Translations under genes and position numbers: made by a program
Part shown: positions 1-13,800 of the stretch, piece after piece
Numbering within the stretch: the stretch's first letter is position 1
Layout: each line of letters opens with the position of its first letter
Source of the DNA: Trichoplax adhaerens
Taxonomy: Eukaryota > Placozoa > Uniplacotomia > Trichoplacea > Trichoplacidae
Direction: 5' to 3'
Length of the DNA: 64,000 nt
NCBI RefSeq assembly: GCF_000150275.1
Contig: NW_002060946.1
Coordinates: 1,175,815-1,239,814, forward strand
Notes under the pieces: model-generated
Told to the model about the DNA's origin: nothing
Databases searched by the model: none
What the model saw: the letters and a program-made list of their open reading frames with translations, nothing else

Positions 1-3000
1 GTTTGTCTATTAAAAAAGAAAATAAAAAAAATGATATAGATCAATTGAGAATTAAAAAATGAATAACGTAGAAATTTTACTTTCGTAAAATTACCTTATA
101 ATGTTTGTTGGATTCAATTAATGAATTATACAATTTTTACACGAAGATTTTCATTTATTTATGAACATCTCTATGCTCATGTACATTATTTTATCTTGTA
201 CTCTAAAATTGGAATAAGTTACATTTATTAAATATTTGATCAATATTTCAGAGTACACCTTTTATGTCACACAACCTCAATCTAGGTTGTTATGGTGATG
301 CCAATCTTGGAATAAAGCCAGCTTTCAATTCTTCACGAGCTCATTTGATGATATTAGTTTCTTAGACTTTTCATGCATTGATACAATGCGAAATATTATC
401 CCAGGGTATCATGATATTTGCAAAATGTATTTTGCCTTATTTCTAGACTCTGTGTCTGGAATATTGTAATTTCTTAGTTAAATTGAGGAGATCATAATTA
501 TATTGACTATGAAATCGATGCCAATGTAATGGTATAGATATCAATGTTTAATGATTAACAGGATATAGCAATTATGATTGAGTACACGATATTATTCTTT
601 ATCTTCCTTATAAAATCGGCCGATAATGAATCATAATGAATCTCCTTAGCTATTGGCTTAGGAGTTATCGAAGTTATCCATTAGTGTGATTAACTGTAGA
701 GATTAAGTCTTCATCACGGCTGCATTATGAAGAAAATGAAGTATTACAGCACTTTGTTAGCAAATTCTAAAAGAAATAGTGCGTAACAAAACAACAACAT
801 CCGATTCATTATACGTAATTATAAATTCAATTATTTCACTTTTGATATAAAAAAAAATAATATCAATAATATACCAAACGAGAAGCTAAGACTGCCAATT
901 TGTTGATGTCGATGAATATTGTATTGATGAGTCGAGGTGATAATGAAATGTAGGATTTCGAAGTGTAGTCAAAGCATGTTTTATTAAATGGATCTATTTA
1001 AGTTCTATTATCCTCGCATTTTGGTAATATTTTAGAAGATGAGTAAGATGATATTTCTGAAACTATTAATATTTTTGTATTTGGGACTAATGTTAGGGCC
1101 ATTACTATCACATTATATAACACTGAATGTATAGCAGATACCATTCAACATTTGCGCATTATATTTTTTAGGTCAAAGTGGTTAATCTGTTCAATATCAA
1201 TATCGGATATTAATCAAGCGCTTTGGGAAATTAATTGTTTATTCCAGTGCAGGACATTGAAAAGTTACTTCCACAAATTAGAATGTTCATGGCATTATTC
1301 TAGAATGTTATCAAATAATGATAAGAGTATCTGTACGAATAACTAAGTTAGCGCATGTTATCAGAGCTGTTATGCTCATTGCAATGTTTTAGAAAATCTC
1401 TCTAGATGTAGAATCACAATATAAAAGCTGGGCTAAGCTTTTATTAAATGTATTTGAAGTAAATAGATTAATAATATATAAACATTTACTCGAATAGACA
1501 ATTAAATTGAATTACTTCATTACTGAATTGACGCAAATTTCCTGTCAACATCATTATCAACTTAAGAATAAAATACAGTAATAGTTTTATTTATACTTTA
1601 GTTAATTGAAAAAATAACCTTTGACAGAAACGTGTTTGTTTTTTTAATTATTTAGTGCCATTTATACATGCTGCATCCATAAGTGACAACAAATAAATGG
1701 CATCAATAAATTTTAAGCAATTTTATTGACCATCGGTAAATAAAATTTCTGGATACTCAGTACTGCATTTAATGTTGTAACCTAGACCTGCCCCAAAATC
1801 ATGACTTAATTCCACATTTTAGCAACTAATTATATACAAGAGTGGATGTACATGTACAATTTTAATAAAGATTCAATTTTTTCTTTTTACATATTACTAT
1901 AGATCTGTACTACGAAAAAATAATTTGCTTGGGAAAAATACTCTAAACATTAGGTTATTATGTTTAATCTCTATAAGTTTATAGTATCTAATATTGGGTT
2001 TAAATCAAATAATGCAGTCTCTTTGCCCTTTTTACTAAATTGAAATCAAGATTTTCTTCCTTAAACAGCAACTGATATAGAAATTCTACGTGTATAGTTT
2101 AGAAATTGCTTAAGTATCACGGCGGAAAATGCTATGAGGGTTCATCAAATATCAGCAAGACTTATTTCTCTACTTTTTATCTACACTATTTCTTATTTGA
2201 GCCATTAAATTATTATTATTATTCAAGATAATGCTTTGTAATCTCCAAGTTTCTTGAGATTAATAAAACCAAAATATTAGCGAATGATCTTAAGCGCTTT
2301 TGCAAATATAGTAGCGATTACTCTCAGATATTCAATTTATCAACGATAAATATTCAAATATTGTAGACTATCATGCAAGAAGATTATATGGGTATATTTA
2401 ACATGCTGATTAGATCAGGTTGAGCTACAACTTGAAAGGTACTTCGAATTTAGTAACAGTTATTAATCTCCCTACCAACTGATCTCAAAACTGATCACTT
2501 CTACGCTAATACGTTCTATTTTCTGAAAAAGATATAATTCTATTCCATTGATGGATGGTTGGATAATTTAATGCACTTGGTATTTAAAAATTTGCTAACC
2601 AAGTTTAGGTGCATTTACTAACTATCAGTGAAAATTCATTTACTCAAAATTATTAACAGCGTTCAAACATGAAAAAAATCAAAATTCCAGTAATAGTTTA
2701 CCCACATGTTTAGATATAATCTATCAGGCTATTTATTTAATCCTATTAATAACTATAAAATGCCATATAATTTATATATTATTCATTAAAGAAACATGAG
2801 ATTCTATAGCTTTTCCGTAACTGCAATTTTTGTCTTAATTAGCAAACATTGCAATGTGAATAGTTGCTATCAATAATAAAAAACTTTAAATCACCCCAAA
2901 TATCATAAGTTTATAAGGTTAAGGAGAGAAGAATAGGAATACTTCATCTACACTTTCTTATTAGACAATATATTCAATCTATTCTGTGAGCATTGAAATT

Positions 3001-3905
3001 ATTGCATACCGGTAGTGAATAACTTGTTTTATTCTTAAGTAGTAGTATGTAGTATTGTCAGTTCCACTAAGAAATTTCCACGCTTACATTAATATTGACA
3101 CTGAATAGTTAGTGACTTGTTTTATCCTCAATTAGTGCTAGGCAGTATTGTCAGTTAAATTAAGAAAATTTTACATGTACGCTCGTATATTAATAGTGAT
3201 AATAAGCATATGTACGTAGACATGTTTCCCGCATTTTTTCACATTGTTACATATACTTCTATACATTGAAATTATTGCGTAGTTAGTGACTTGTTCTATC
3301 CTCTAGTAGTGGTATGCTATATTATCAGCTACGTTAAGAAAATACGCACATTTCCTTTAATTTTTCAGAATACCACATATACTTCTAGGCATCTGCAGAT
3401 ATGACCTAAAGTTTATATGTTAAGGTCAATCCTAGGATTTACCTCAACTATGCTATCTGGCTAATAATTTTCTATTTACTATCATACCGTAGCTCTGGCA
3501 CATTAATGCTTTGAAAATCAATTCAAAATATCTTAAATAGAGATTCCGTCGATGAATGAAATCATGCATTATAGTAAGAAGAGGAACAACACCATAAGAA
3601 ATCAGGAGTGATAGTTTCTTAGTTGCTTGCAAGGTCATATTACTGAAATTTCAAGAGCTATTATTCTCGCCAAACTTTAATAATTATTACCTTAATCAGA
3701 GATATATATTCTTTTCATCCTTTATTAGTTCTACTATGAAAGGTTTCAGAGAAAAAGGATCTGTAAACCATATTTCACTAGTATCTATTTTCTAAGTATT
3801 TCGATAGATTAACTGCATATTCGCAAAGGTATGTATTTTATACTAGTATTGGCGGAAATAGATAAGGCGAATCCTACTTTAGATGAAAAAGACTAAAATA
3901 AATGT
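1..3905. other. AT-rich intergenic sequence, no gene recognised
   Basis: No open frame here has a recognisable motif, and the short ones present are the size expected by chance in AT-rich DNA. The only structure seen is a diverged direct repeat near 2991-3386, listed separately. The minus-strand receptor gene that follows ends at 3906, so this stretch is its downstream flank. Confidence 0.6.
2991..3386. repeat. Diverged direct repeat, three copies
   Basis: Three related blocks occur near 2991-3081, 3101-3172 and 3264-3350. Each contains a core like AGTTAGTGACTTGTT followed by a region with AGTA..TATTGTCAG and then TTAAGAAAAT. The first and third copies also share CATTGAAATTATTGC before the core, and CACATATACTTCT-like sequence recurs near 3250 and 3375. 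Spacing is uneven (96 and 174 bp between cores), so this is an old, eroded duplication and not a microsatellite. Confidence 0.6.
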
Positions 3906-3910
3906 TTATT
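3905..3910 (-). promoter_or_regulatory. AATAAA overlapping the stop codon of receptor 1
   Basis: On the minus strand the stop codon TAA (3906-3908) lies inside an AATAAA hexamer. If used as the polyadenylation signal, the 3' untranslated region would be only a few tens of bases. Use of this signal is inference; AATAAA is frequent by chance in AT-rich DNA. Confidence 0.35.
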
Positions 3911-6900
3911 TTGGTTTGGTATGAATTCGTGTATCAGCACCAAACGTAAATTCCTGGATAGATCGAAGCATCGCTTCTTTAGTATTCAGATCTGGCCTAA
4001 ATAAAATTGTGTAGATTTTGGGAATAAACAGTAACAGTAATATCGATAATCCAAATGTAATAACGGCTATGGATGCAAATGTTGCTTGTAATAATCCTAC
4101 CGTACTATAATAACCGGGCACACTTAAAGCAACTATGACTAATGTGCTAAAAGAACAAATAAAGATATAGCGAGCTTCACTGAAGTTATCGGGCAATTTT
4201 CTAGTCTTCCATGCTAAGATAGTGCAAATTATTGCCAAGACTAATGTAAAACCAACAACAAGGCCTAATCCAAGATGCAATTTACTTGAACATAAGATAT
4301 GGACTTCATTTTCGTATCGATAATCAGGTATAGCATTTGGTGGATCAATAATAGTGAATATTAACCAAATAATTATGGGGATAGCTGTAATAGAAAGTAC
4401 AAAGAGAATCGGAATAAGCGATTTACACCATCGACTTTGCAATCGAGAACTCTTGTCAACTTTCTGAATGCGTGAGCTAAGGGTAAATACATTAGCTACG
4501 TGTTTGGTTTTAGCAAGTAAACATGCTTCGCATAACGGGAAAGAAACACTACAAATTGCAAATTGGAACCAACATAGGCTTGTTGTCACTGCAAATTGGT
4601 AAGATCCACCTAGAATAAATAGTAGGGCAACGCTAAGTAGCTGTATGTGGGACATAATCTTGTTGGATGCTTTAACTATTGGTGTATTACTATACTTGAA
4701 AAAAATGATGACAATAAATAAAAGTGTTAACATGGAGAGGAGAGTAAAAATTAAAATTGTCAAATTGACTGGGTTACGCCAATCAAGTTTTGTTGGAGGA
4801 ATTTCTTGACAGGCTGATCGATTATTTGTGGGCTTAAACCCAGGAGAACATTTAAAACATTGGGATGTAGTACCATTGGAAACTAGGCTTGGACCGCATT
4901 TCAAGCAGACGTAATAACAAGATTCTTGATCAAAGCTATGTTTGCGATCTCCAGGAGTACATGCTGTTTCATAAACTTCTGTAGGGATAGTTGTACTTTC
5001 ACCATTACGCCAGCGAATTTTGTTAGTGTCCATTATCATTTCACTTTCAAAAGGATTCCACCTAGCCACTTCAACAAAATGAGAGCAATTGTCGTCATGA
5101 TGCAAATTTTGGATTAAAATATGTCGTACGCCTTTATTTTGCTGAAATTCCACCGGCTGGTTAGCGTGATTGCTAAATTCAACCCGTTGAAGGTGATAAT
5201 TAAAAATTGTATGATTGAATGTTTCAACGGAATTGCAAAATTCAATAGTACAATTTAATGTCTGATGCAGAGCATGAGCGATAGCATAAACTGCATCGAT
5301 AACATAAATGATATCCTCATTCAATTCTGATTGATAATATTCACAGGAAGATTTCTTTTCATCGATGATTTCATAACTACCTAATCTGACTTCACAGTTT
5401 TCTTCATTTGGCGTACAGTTGTATAATTTTTTCCATAACTGATCTAAATGTACATTTCTAGTATCACTAGTAACATAATTCTCAAGATGCTTTGTAATTA
5501 AAACTGATCGAAAAGTTTGCGTTGATACAGCCAGTAGGCCGCCCATCACTTCTTTCCTGATGGAGTAAATTGCTGGCGATTTAACCCACTCACCAGCACC
5601 AATCCAAGTTCTACCAGTTAAATTTTGCCTTTCTGCTTCTTTCATAAATCTTACACCTTTTTCATAGGGTCCAAGCAAGACAACAACTTGAAGCTTATTA
5701 TTTGCTTTTAAATTTTGAATTACTCGCGCCATTGCCAAAGACATCCGATCACCAGTAATGGAGAATTCCTGGGCGATACAAATTTTGGCATCTTGTAATA
5801 TAGTCCTAAGTAGATCCATTCTGTAGCTTGTTTCTGGAGGTTCAATAGTTATAAGACAAATTCGTGTCATGTCTAATGCTATTATTATCTTAGAAATCAC
5901 TACTAAATGATCATAAAACGAAGGCTGAGTTGAATATAAATTAGGAGGTTGATTGTCTGATTGTGTAACGGCCAAAGCACTTGGAGTAATTTCGATAACA
6001 CCAAAATTACCTATATTAAAAATAAGACCGATAATTAAGCAATAGCGATATGAAATATAAATAGTATTCATTTATTGTACGTAGATACCACTTTAATCTA
6101 TTATATATATAATCGATTTTTAAAATAATTTCTCTCTGATTTAGCCAGCATACACCATACTAATGTTAGTTGGATTACATGGCTTACTATTATAGTATAC
6201 AAATGAAAACGATATTTAATTCAGGTTATGCTTGATTAACGAGATCGATATACGTTTTTATCCAATCTATTATATCATTGATTTTTTAAACAATTTCTCT
6301 TCGATTTCGCCGGTAAGCATCTTACCAGCAACAGTTAAATTATATAATTTACTATTATAGCATACAAATGGAAACGATGTTAAATTCAGGCCATATTTAA
6401 TTGACGATATTAACGTATGTCCAATCTATTATGAATGTTATTCTAGCTCATAAAATGCTTGCATATATACTACTGAATTCTTTACTATTTTTTAAACATA
6501 TACAGTATATTATCCATCGGTCATTTTCGATCGATCAATAAATTTATATATTAGCCTAAGGATTGGTGGTAATTTAAAAAAATGATGTTGATATTTTGTT
6601 GTGGATTTAGGTTACATTTGTTCTTGCTCGCCCTATTATCTTATTGCATGATCCTCTGCATTCATTCTTGTCGGTTACTATTCGGTAAGAGTTTGATTGC
6701 TTATCGGATAAGCATAGGTATATAAGAGGTTGAAAGAATCCATAATGGGAGATATTCACGTGGAAACATAGTTCCTAGTCTCGCCCCAGTTATCTGAGAG
6801 TCTAGAAGTATTTACAAGCTACGATCGAACATATATTTAATGCTTGTAGTCGTTAAGCCTTCCATTTACTTAAATAGTTGTTATGCTTAGTAAAATGAAT

Positions 6901-8151
6901 GCAATTTTATACAATAATTGTAACTTTTATACTGTCAATAACCCAAATTGAGTTAATACTTTAGTGCTATATGCTATTGATAAATAAAATTTCTTGATAG
7001 ACAGGTGAATTGGATATAGTTACACCTAAATTGCGACAATAAAATCATTAAAACTTAAATAAGGATGAAAAACGAAAGAGACTCAAATTCTTTCGCCGTT
7101 ACAAGTAGGTTAGATTCATTACACATTAGTGTCAAAAGTTCATAATTGCTATAGCGCAGTAACTTCATGCCAAACTTATCGCATTCAAAATGAGCCTGAA
7201 AAGCTCACTCATTTGGTAGTCGTTATTTTAACCTTGTGGAACGAATGAGCAAGTACGATATTGTTTATTATTTATCTTTATGACTGGTATCAAGATGGAA
7301 ATAGCACATAGGATGTTGTCTAATTTAGAATTCTCTGATTTGCAAAACGCTTCAGAATAAGTCTTATCAATAAGGTATTAATTTTTACTGTTACTAGCAG
7401 ATAGACATTTCTATAAAAGCTCAAGCTCTAGCGCTTATATTCGAAGTTATTTCGAATGCACAAAACAAAGACTTGATAGGACATGGAGTAATTGTTCAAA
7501 ACCGTAGCTTATGCTATATAAAATGGATAATAAATATCACCGACTTTCTATAATTCGTTTCAGCTTCAGATTTGACTTAAAATCAAATGTCTTCTAACTC
7601 ACTTTCTTACCTATCGTATTTGCAGTGGCAATGGTAGAATCACTCATCGTTGTGCCAATAACACCAATAATAGGTCCATAAGTTCTGACTGTTTCTTCGT
7701 TAGCCTCATCATATTTAATTTTTTCACAGAAAAAACCGTCATACTTGCCTTCCTTAAATGGTAAGTATTGCATTAATAATGCCATAATCTCTTTAGATAC
7801 ACGCAAACTATTATGACATGTATCTCGTATATCATAGCCTAGTTTCACATCAGGTAAAAGATTAGATTGCTCGTTGATATCGTTAATAGCAAATATCATG
7901 GCCATCATAAGATGGATTCCATAAGTATCGAGTTCAGAGCATTTATGCTTGCCATCTTCGTAATTATAATGAGCTGGTAGAAGGCCAGCTATTATTGCAT
8001 CACCATTAGTACTTATCATGACAGCGTTTTGAGTTTGTTGTTGTTCTAAGACGCTAAATAATGTCTTTTGAGCATTGCAAATACTATGTGATAATATGGA
8101 TGCAAAGAGTATCGCGTAAATATAGCAATTTTTTTGAGCTGTGGCTACCAT
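3906..8151 (-). CDS. Class C G-protein-coupled receptor, metabotropic-glutamate type (receptor 1 of 3)
   Basis: Two exons: 7611-8151 and 3906-6010, joined by a phase-1 intron of 1600 bp (donor G|GTAAGA, acceptor ATAG|GT). The product is about 881 residues. It starts with a hydrophobic signal peptide (about 1-28), followed by a Venus flytrap domain with DAIIAGLLPAHY and GYDIRDTC motifs (about 30-510), a cysteine-rich domain with CLKCGP and CFKCSPGF (about 515-580), and seven hydrophobic helices (about 592-845). NTPIVKASNK before helix 2 and PKIYTILFRPDLN at the end are class C hallmarks. The protein should sit in the plasma membrane and bind a small extracellular ligand, possibly an amino acid; the ligand is not known. 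It ends only about 35 residues after helix 7, unlike its two neighbours, which have tails of about 110 residues. Confidence 0.93.
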
Positions 8152-8642
8152 AATGACTCTATTTCTTGCGATTACTAATTTACGGTAAAATTACTTTTCA
8201 GTGATGAATAAGTCTGACACGAAAAATGACCAATTGACTTTATCGTGATAATTGCGTCGATCAGTATTACAAACAGTTTAACTTCTTCGCTTTCTAAAAA
8301 TCTTCCACGCACCTATTTGTTTTAATTCTGTTTGCTACGATGCAGGTATAGTGTGCTACGAACATCAAATTCTCAGTCTAGAGATAAACTCTATAATTGT
8401 AATTATTGAGGGAATGCTTGAGACACTAATACGAAATAATTGATTTTAAGCCGCAGGGAATAATCCAACAACCAAAAATTGAGACAATCAGTTTGCATTC
8501 CGTGCAGAAAACATATGTTCTATAGTTATTACTAGCCTTTAACAGTAGAGTAATAAAATCTACTAATATGATTAACATTAGACTGAAAGCACTGACATAG
8601 CTGGATCAATAACACTTTGGCATGCATATTCACATTTACTGG

Positions 8643-9927
8643 ATTATCATTTCATTTAAATAGGATAACTTGCTACCTGATTCTCCTCTTTGATTTATTA
8701 TATGATCGAGCGTAAACTCAGGCTTAAAATTTTTACTGTATATACCGTAGATAGCATTCAAATTAATGACAGGCTCGCTAGATAAATAGATTTATTAAAA
8801 ATTTGCTCTAAACAAATCTATCTTTAGTCAAATCAAAAACGGTCTTTAAAAAGTTAATAGAGAAACATTATACGGTATCTAAAGTCAAAAATGATTTAGC
8901 AAGGTGAATTATAATACTAAAAGACCGATTGTACTACATACTCTACAATATTAGCACTATATCTATAAAAACTTACTAACATCACTTATTAACTCTAACA
9001 CATACCGGGCTTTATAATTATTTGAAATATGCGAATATTCAATCTATGTATTAAACTCTATTTGAAGTTAATGTGGAAGTTCTTGGCTATTTCTTTATCT
9101 TAAAAGCAGCCGGCTGTGTAATAACCCTGATATACATTTCGCACTCTATCCATTAAGTAGATTTAAGCCTGAAATTAGATAGTTTCTTTCCTAATGTAAT
9201 CCCAAACAGCGAGGATAACAACATCTCTTGTATCCAGAATGATCGGAAATTATAACTAGCTGATAAGTACACTAGAATGCAAGAATCTAAAGGATATTGT
9301 TTAACTAAAGCGATATTACTTAATGTACTAGGTAGTATTCTAAAGTTTTTCCTTTATTGAAAAACGCATAATAATCGTGAAAATTAGTATAAGGATTCAA
9401 TATAGGAAGATGTTCTTGGATCATATTTATAGATAGCTTCGGATAAAACTTAATTCATACAATATAAATGAAAACATAATTAATACTGATAGGAGAGCCT
9501 TGCAAATGAGAGATTACTGTATTATCATGCCATTAAATGAAGACATATTACTACCTGATACTCCTATTTGATCTATTATACGATAGTATTTAAATTAATC
9601 GCAAGTTCGCTAGATAAATATGTTATTTTTATAATTAATCTATACGTCCAAAATAAGTGGAAGTTATTACTATTTGATAAGCGCACTGAAATATAGGCCT
9701 CTACAAGACATTGTTTACCCGAAGCTATACTATTTAATGTACTCGGAAGCGTTCTAATGTTTTTCCTTTATTGATGAACGCATAGCAATCGTGGAAACTA
9801 ATTGAGATTTTAGTATAAAAAACTATTCTTGGATCATATTTACAGGTAACTTCAGATACGACTTAATTTATGTCAATAAAATTGAAAGCACAATTAACAT
9901 TAATAGAAGAGCCTAACAAATGCAAAA
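8643..9927. repeat. Tandem duplication of non-coding DNA with internal deletion
   Basis: Two blocks are present twice in the same order. Block one is near 8643-8789 and again 9521-9622 (shared CTACCTGAT.CTCCT.TTTGAT and CGCTAGATAAATA). Block two is near 9261-9510 and again 9675-9927, offset by 414 bp (shared TTTTTCCTTTATTGA, ACGCATA, TTCTTGGATCATATTTA, GAGCCT). Sequence between the blocks in the first copy, about 8800-9240, is missing from the second. Identity looks moderate, so the event is not recent. Confidence 0.7.
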
Positions 9928-10146
9928 GTAAAACATCAACATTCTAAATTGTCAGGTATGCTACATTCTTTTATTACGTTTGTATTGAATAGAATACAAC
10001 GATATATTACCATAGGAATCATAATTTATATTTTTCATAGCCAACTAAAGCTACCCACGGAAAATAATAGCTTGTGCAGTTGATAGGCTTCAAATATGAA
10101 TTAAAATTCATTGAATTTCAGTAAGAAGTTACGATAGATTAACAGG

Positions 10147-10290
10147 ATATGGATTGTCGTTTTCAACTTTCACGATCTGTATTATTGATATTGACACTTT
10201 AGCTTGATTATTAAATAGCTAAACCTCTTTACTCGTATTTATAATGGTATCATGACTGCTACTAAAGTGTTGTTGACGAAAAGGTTATTC
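10147..10290 (-). pseudogene. Relic of a class C receptor C-terminal tail
   Basis: Read on the minus strand, this aligns with the tail of receptor 2 (about 10878-11063). A run like RQQHFSSSHD corresponds to RQQQFNSSHD, then SKEV-stop-LFNNQ to SKEVLSFNNQ, then IIQIVKVENDN to SIQVINVKNDN. A stop codon (TAG) replaces a leucine codon, and roughly 28 bp are missing in the middle. No membrane-helix sequence was found next to it. It lies just downstream of receptor 2, so it comes from a further, now dead, copy in the array. Confidence 0.82.
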
Positions 10291-10857
10291 AATTTCAATA
10301 ATAGAATATGATAAATTAACAGGATGTTGATTTGTCTCAATTTCACTTCTGCGACAAGGTAACGTACAGTAAAAGCCTATAAGTAGCTACTAACTTAAAC
10401 GCCCTTTTACTTAACGTTAAACAAACACAGCAAAAGACTGTAAAGATGAAACTTTTATTAGCAAAGATACATCTACAACTTTTGACCACCACTGAACTCA
10501 AATGTTCCCGTTTATATAGGAACCGTCTAATTCGTAAACAACAACAGTATTATCGTTATACCTTACTAGGAGAAACATCTTGAACTGAGATGTTCCTTAC
10601 ATAGCTTTCCTATCAGTAAATATTTTGAATCTCTTACTCATACTTAATCTTAATCTAAGCTCGTAGGTTGTCTAATTCAACTATCATCAACTAGAACTTG
10701 AATCATCTTACTGCTATCTGTTACACAATAACAATCAATATCAAGTATGTAATGAACTGTTACAAACAACATCCACGTTAAGGCATTACGTATCTTACCT
10801 AGCACTACAAATATGGATATTCTCCATAATAGCTACTACAGTACTTATTAAACTGTC

Positions 10858-13800
10858 CTAATGACAAGGCAACACCGTAATATGATTGTCATTTTTAACA
10901 TTTATAACCTGTATCGATGATGCTGGCATTGTAACTTGATGATCTGATTGATTATTGAATGATAAAACCTCTTTACTTTCGTTGAAGGTCTTATCGACTT
11001 GCAAATAAGACACATTCGTTATGCCATCATGGCTGCTATTGAATTGTTGTTGACGAAGGGGAACCTCGCTGTTATAGCTAGAGAAACTAGCGTGATGAGA
11101 TGCTGGACTCGATTTTGCTATAACCCGTGAATCAGTTTGAAAACTAAATTCTTGAATGGAACGGAGTACAGCTTCCTTAGTATTTAAATCAGGTCTAAAC
11201 AGAATTGTATAAATTTTAGGAACAAACAGTAATAGTAAAGTCGATAGCCCAAACGATATCACTGCTATAGACGAAAATGCAGCTTTTACTAATCCTACTG
11301 TACCATAAAAGCCTGGTATAGCTAGAGAAACGATTGCTAAAACAATAAATGAACATATAAATATATAGCGAGCTTCATTAAAGTTATCGGGTAATTTTCG
11401 TGTCTTCCATGCTAATATGGTGCATATACAAATTAAAATTAATGTATAACCAATAATAATACCTAATCCGATATTTAAATCAGTTGTACAATGCACATGG
11501 ACTTGATTCTCGTATCGGTAATCATAGGTAGCATGTGGTGGATCGATAATAGCAAAGATTAACCAAATAATCATTGGTATAGCGGTAAGCGAAAATACAA
11601 ATAGTATCTGAATAAAAGATTTATACCATAGACCGCAACTTCGGCCATTTAGTCGTCTAATATTTGAACTAGCCCTAAATACATCTGCAATATGTTTAGT
11701 TTTAGTTAGTAAGCATGCACTCCATAACGGAGAAGCGATGCTACTTAAGAATCCTCGAAACCAGCACAAGCTTGTAGTAATCGTAAATAGATGAGACGCG
11801 CCTTGAATAAACAATAAAGTAACGGCGAATAGCTGTAGATAAGACATTGCCTTATTCGATGCCTTAACGATAGGCGTATTATTATATTTGATATAAACAC
11901 CGACAATAAATACAAGTAATAACATACTTAGCAGACAAAATGCTAAAATGACGAGACATGCAGGACGACGCCAATCGACGATTGTGGGAGGAATTGGCAG
12001 ACAATCTGAACGATTTTCATTAGCTATAAATCCAGATGAACATTTAAAGCATTGAGACGTAGTGCCGTTAGAAACTAAACCAGGGCCACATTTCAAACAG
12101 ACGTAAAAACAAGTTTGTCCATCTAAGCTATGTTTACGCTCGCCAGTCGCACACGATGTTTCGTAGACTTCTTGAGGTATGGACGTTGTTTCGCCATTAC
12201 GCCAACGAATATCGTTATCAGCCATTTGTATTTCATCCTGATGAGGATCCCAAGTAGCAACTGTAACAAATTGTAAACATCCACGATTATACTGCAGATT
12301 CCGAATATCGATTCGATGTAATACTTCATTTCCAGTAAATTTGATGGTATTGCCAGCAGCGTTACGAAAATGAACTTGTTTAAGATTATATTTGTAAAGT
12401 GAATGATTATATGTTTCAATCGAATTACATTGCTCGCTAGTACAATTTAGTGTACGATGTAATGCATGAGCCATTGCATAGATTGCATCTGCTAGATATA
12501 ATTTATCTTCATTAAAGTTAATTTGATAAGCTTTGCAAGATGAATTATTTTCATCTATTTCCGTATAGTATTCCAAGGTTTCGATACATTCTGGCTGAGC
12601 AGGTGTGCAATTATATAATTTTAGCCATAGATCGTCAAAATGCGGATTATGTAATTGGCCAGTCACATATTTTCGATAGTACTGATTGTATATGGTTAGA
12701 TTAAACTCTTCTGTCGATATTGTTAGTAAACCGCCGATAACTTCTTTCTTAATCTTATAAAGATGGGGCGAATAAATCCAATCACCAGCGCCAATCCAAG
12801 TCCTATCCGTTAAGTTTTGTTTTTCTGCTTCTTTCATAAACTTAAGTCCTTGTATCAAAGGACTAAGTAAGACAATGACTTTGATGTTATTACTTAATTT
12901 TAATTTCTGTACCGTTTCCACAGTTAATTGATCGATTCGAGTACCGCTAATTGTAAATTCTTGAGCGATACATACACCAGATTCTTGTAATTTTGAGCGT
13001 AATATCTCCATATTGTAACCTATTCCAGATGGTTCGATCGCTATCAAGCATATTCGAGTCATTTTATAATAGTTTATTAACGAGGCAATTGCAGACAGAT
13101 GAGATTGAAATGAGGGTTGTGTCGAAAATAAGTTAGATAATTTCTCTTCTGATATAGAGGAGGCTATAGCGATAGGTGTAATCTCAATAACGTGGAAATT
13201 TTCTAGAAATAGTAATACAGATATTCATTATAACATTACGATATTTTACATTTTTGTTTGTACGATACCGTACTTGTTACTTTTACTAAAAGTGTAATAT
13301 AGTCAATCTTAGTACGATAGCAATTTAAGTACCTTCCATATTGATGCTGGAAAGCTATTTTAATTGTAAAGTTGTTTAATCTATACCATTTTATTTACAA
13401 GTAATGCAAGATAGTGCTATCTTATGGAAAATCAGATATGAAAATAATAGGAAGAGCTTATGCTAAATATTTCTGATTTCGATACCGATAATTTAATATT
13501 TAAATTTACGTAACGGCATTTAAATATTTTCATTGAAAATTTTTAATATCTTCAATAACCATCGACGGAATTAGTCGCTAATGTATCGGCTCTTTAAAGG
13601 AAACATCAGTACGATAATTAAAACGGTATTTACATATTTACATCTGATTATACGGATACCGTTAAAATTATTTTTGTAGTTTTTCGATCGATACTCTAGA
13701 GCATGAAGCAAATATTTATCTCTTAGCATATCTATTTAAAAGCTGATTATACAGATACTGTTAAAAATTATTTTGTTGACTTTTGTTTAATGCTTTAGAG

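Larger units (their letters stand above)
8152..10857. other. Intergenic region between receptor 1 and receptor 2
   Basis: No intact gene is visible. The region holds a partly duplicated non-coding segment (8643-9927) and a decayed copy of a receptor C-terminal tail (10147-10290), both listed separately. Confidence 0.6.

Noticed and set aside
12123-12419. Open frame antisense or offset to receptor 2 and many similar ones within DNAH2
   Set aside because: Shadow frames of real exons with no independent support.
10858-13062. Taking the ATG at 13062 (and 19724 in receptor 3) as gene starts
   Set aside because: The reading frame continues upstream to an acceptor with homology to the other receptors, and a signal-peptide exon lies further upstream in matching phase.
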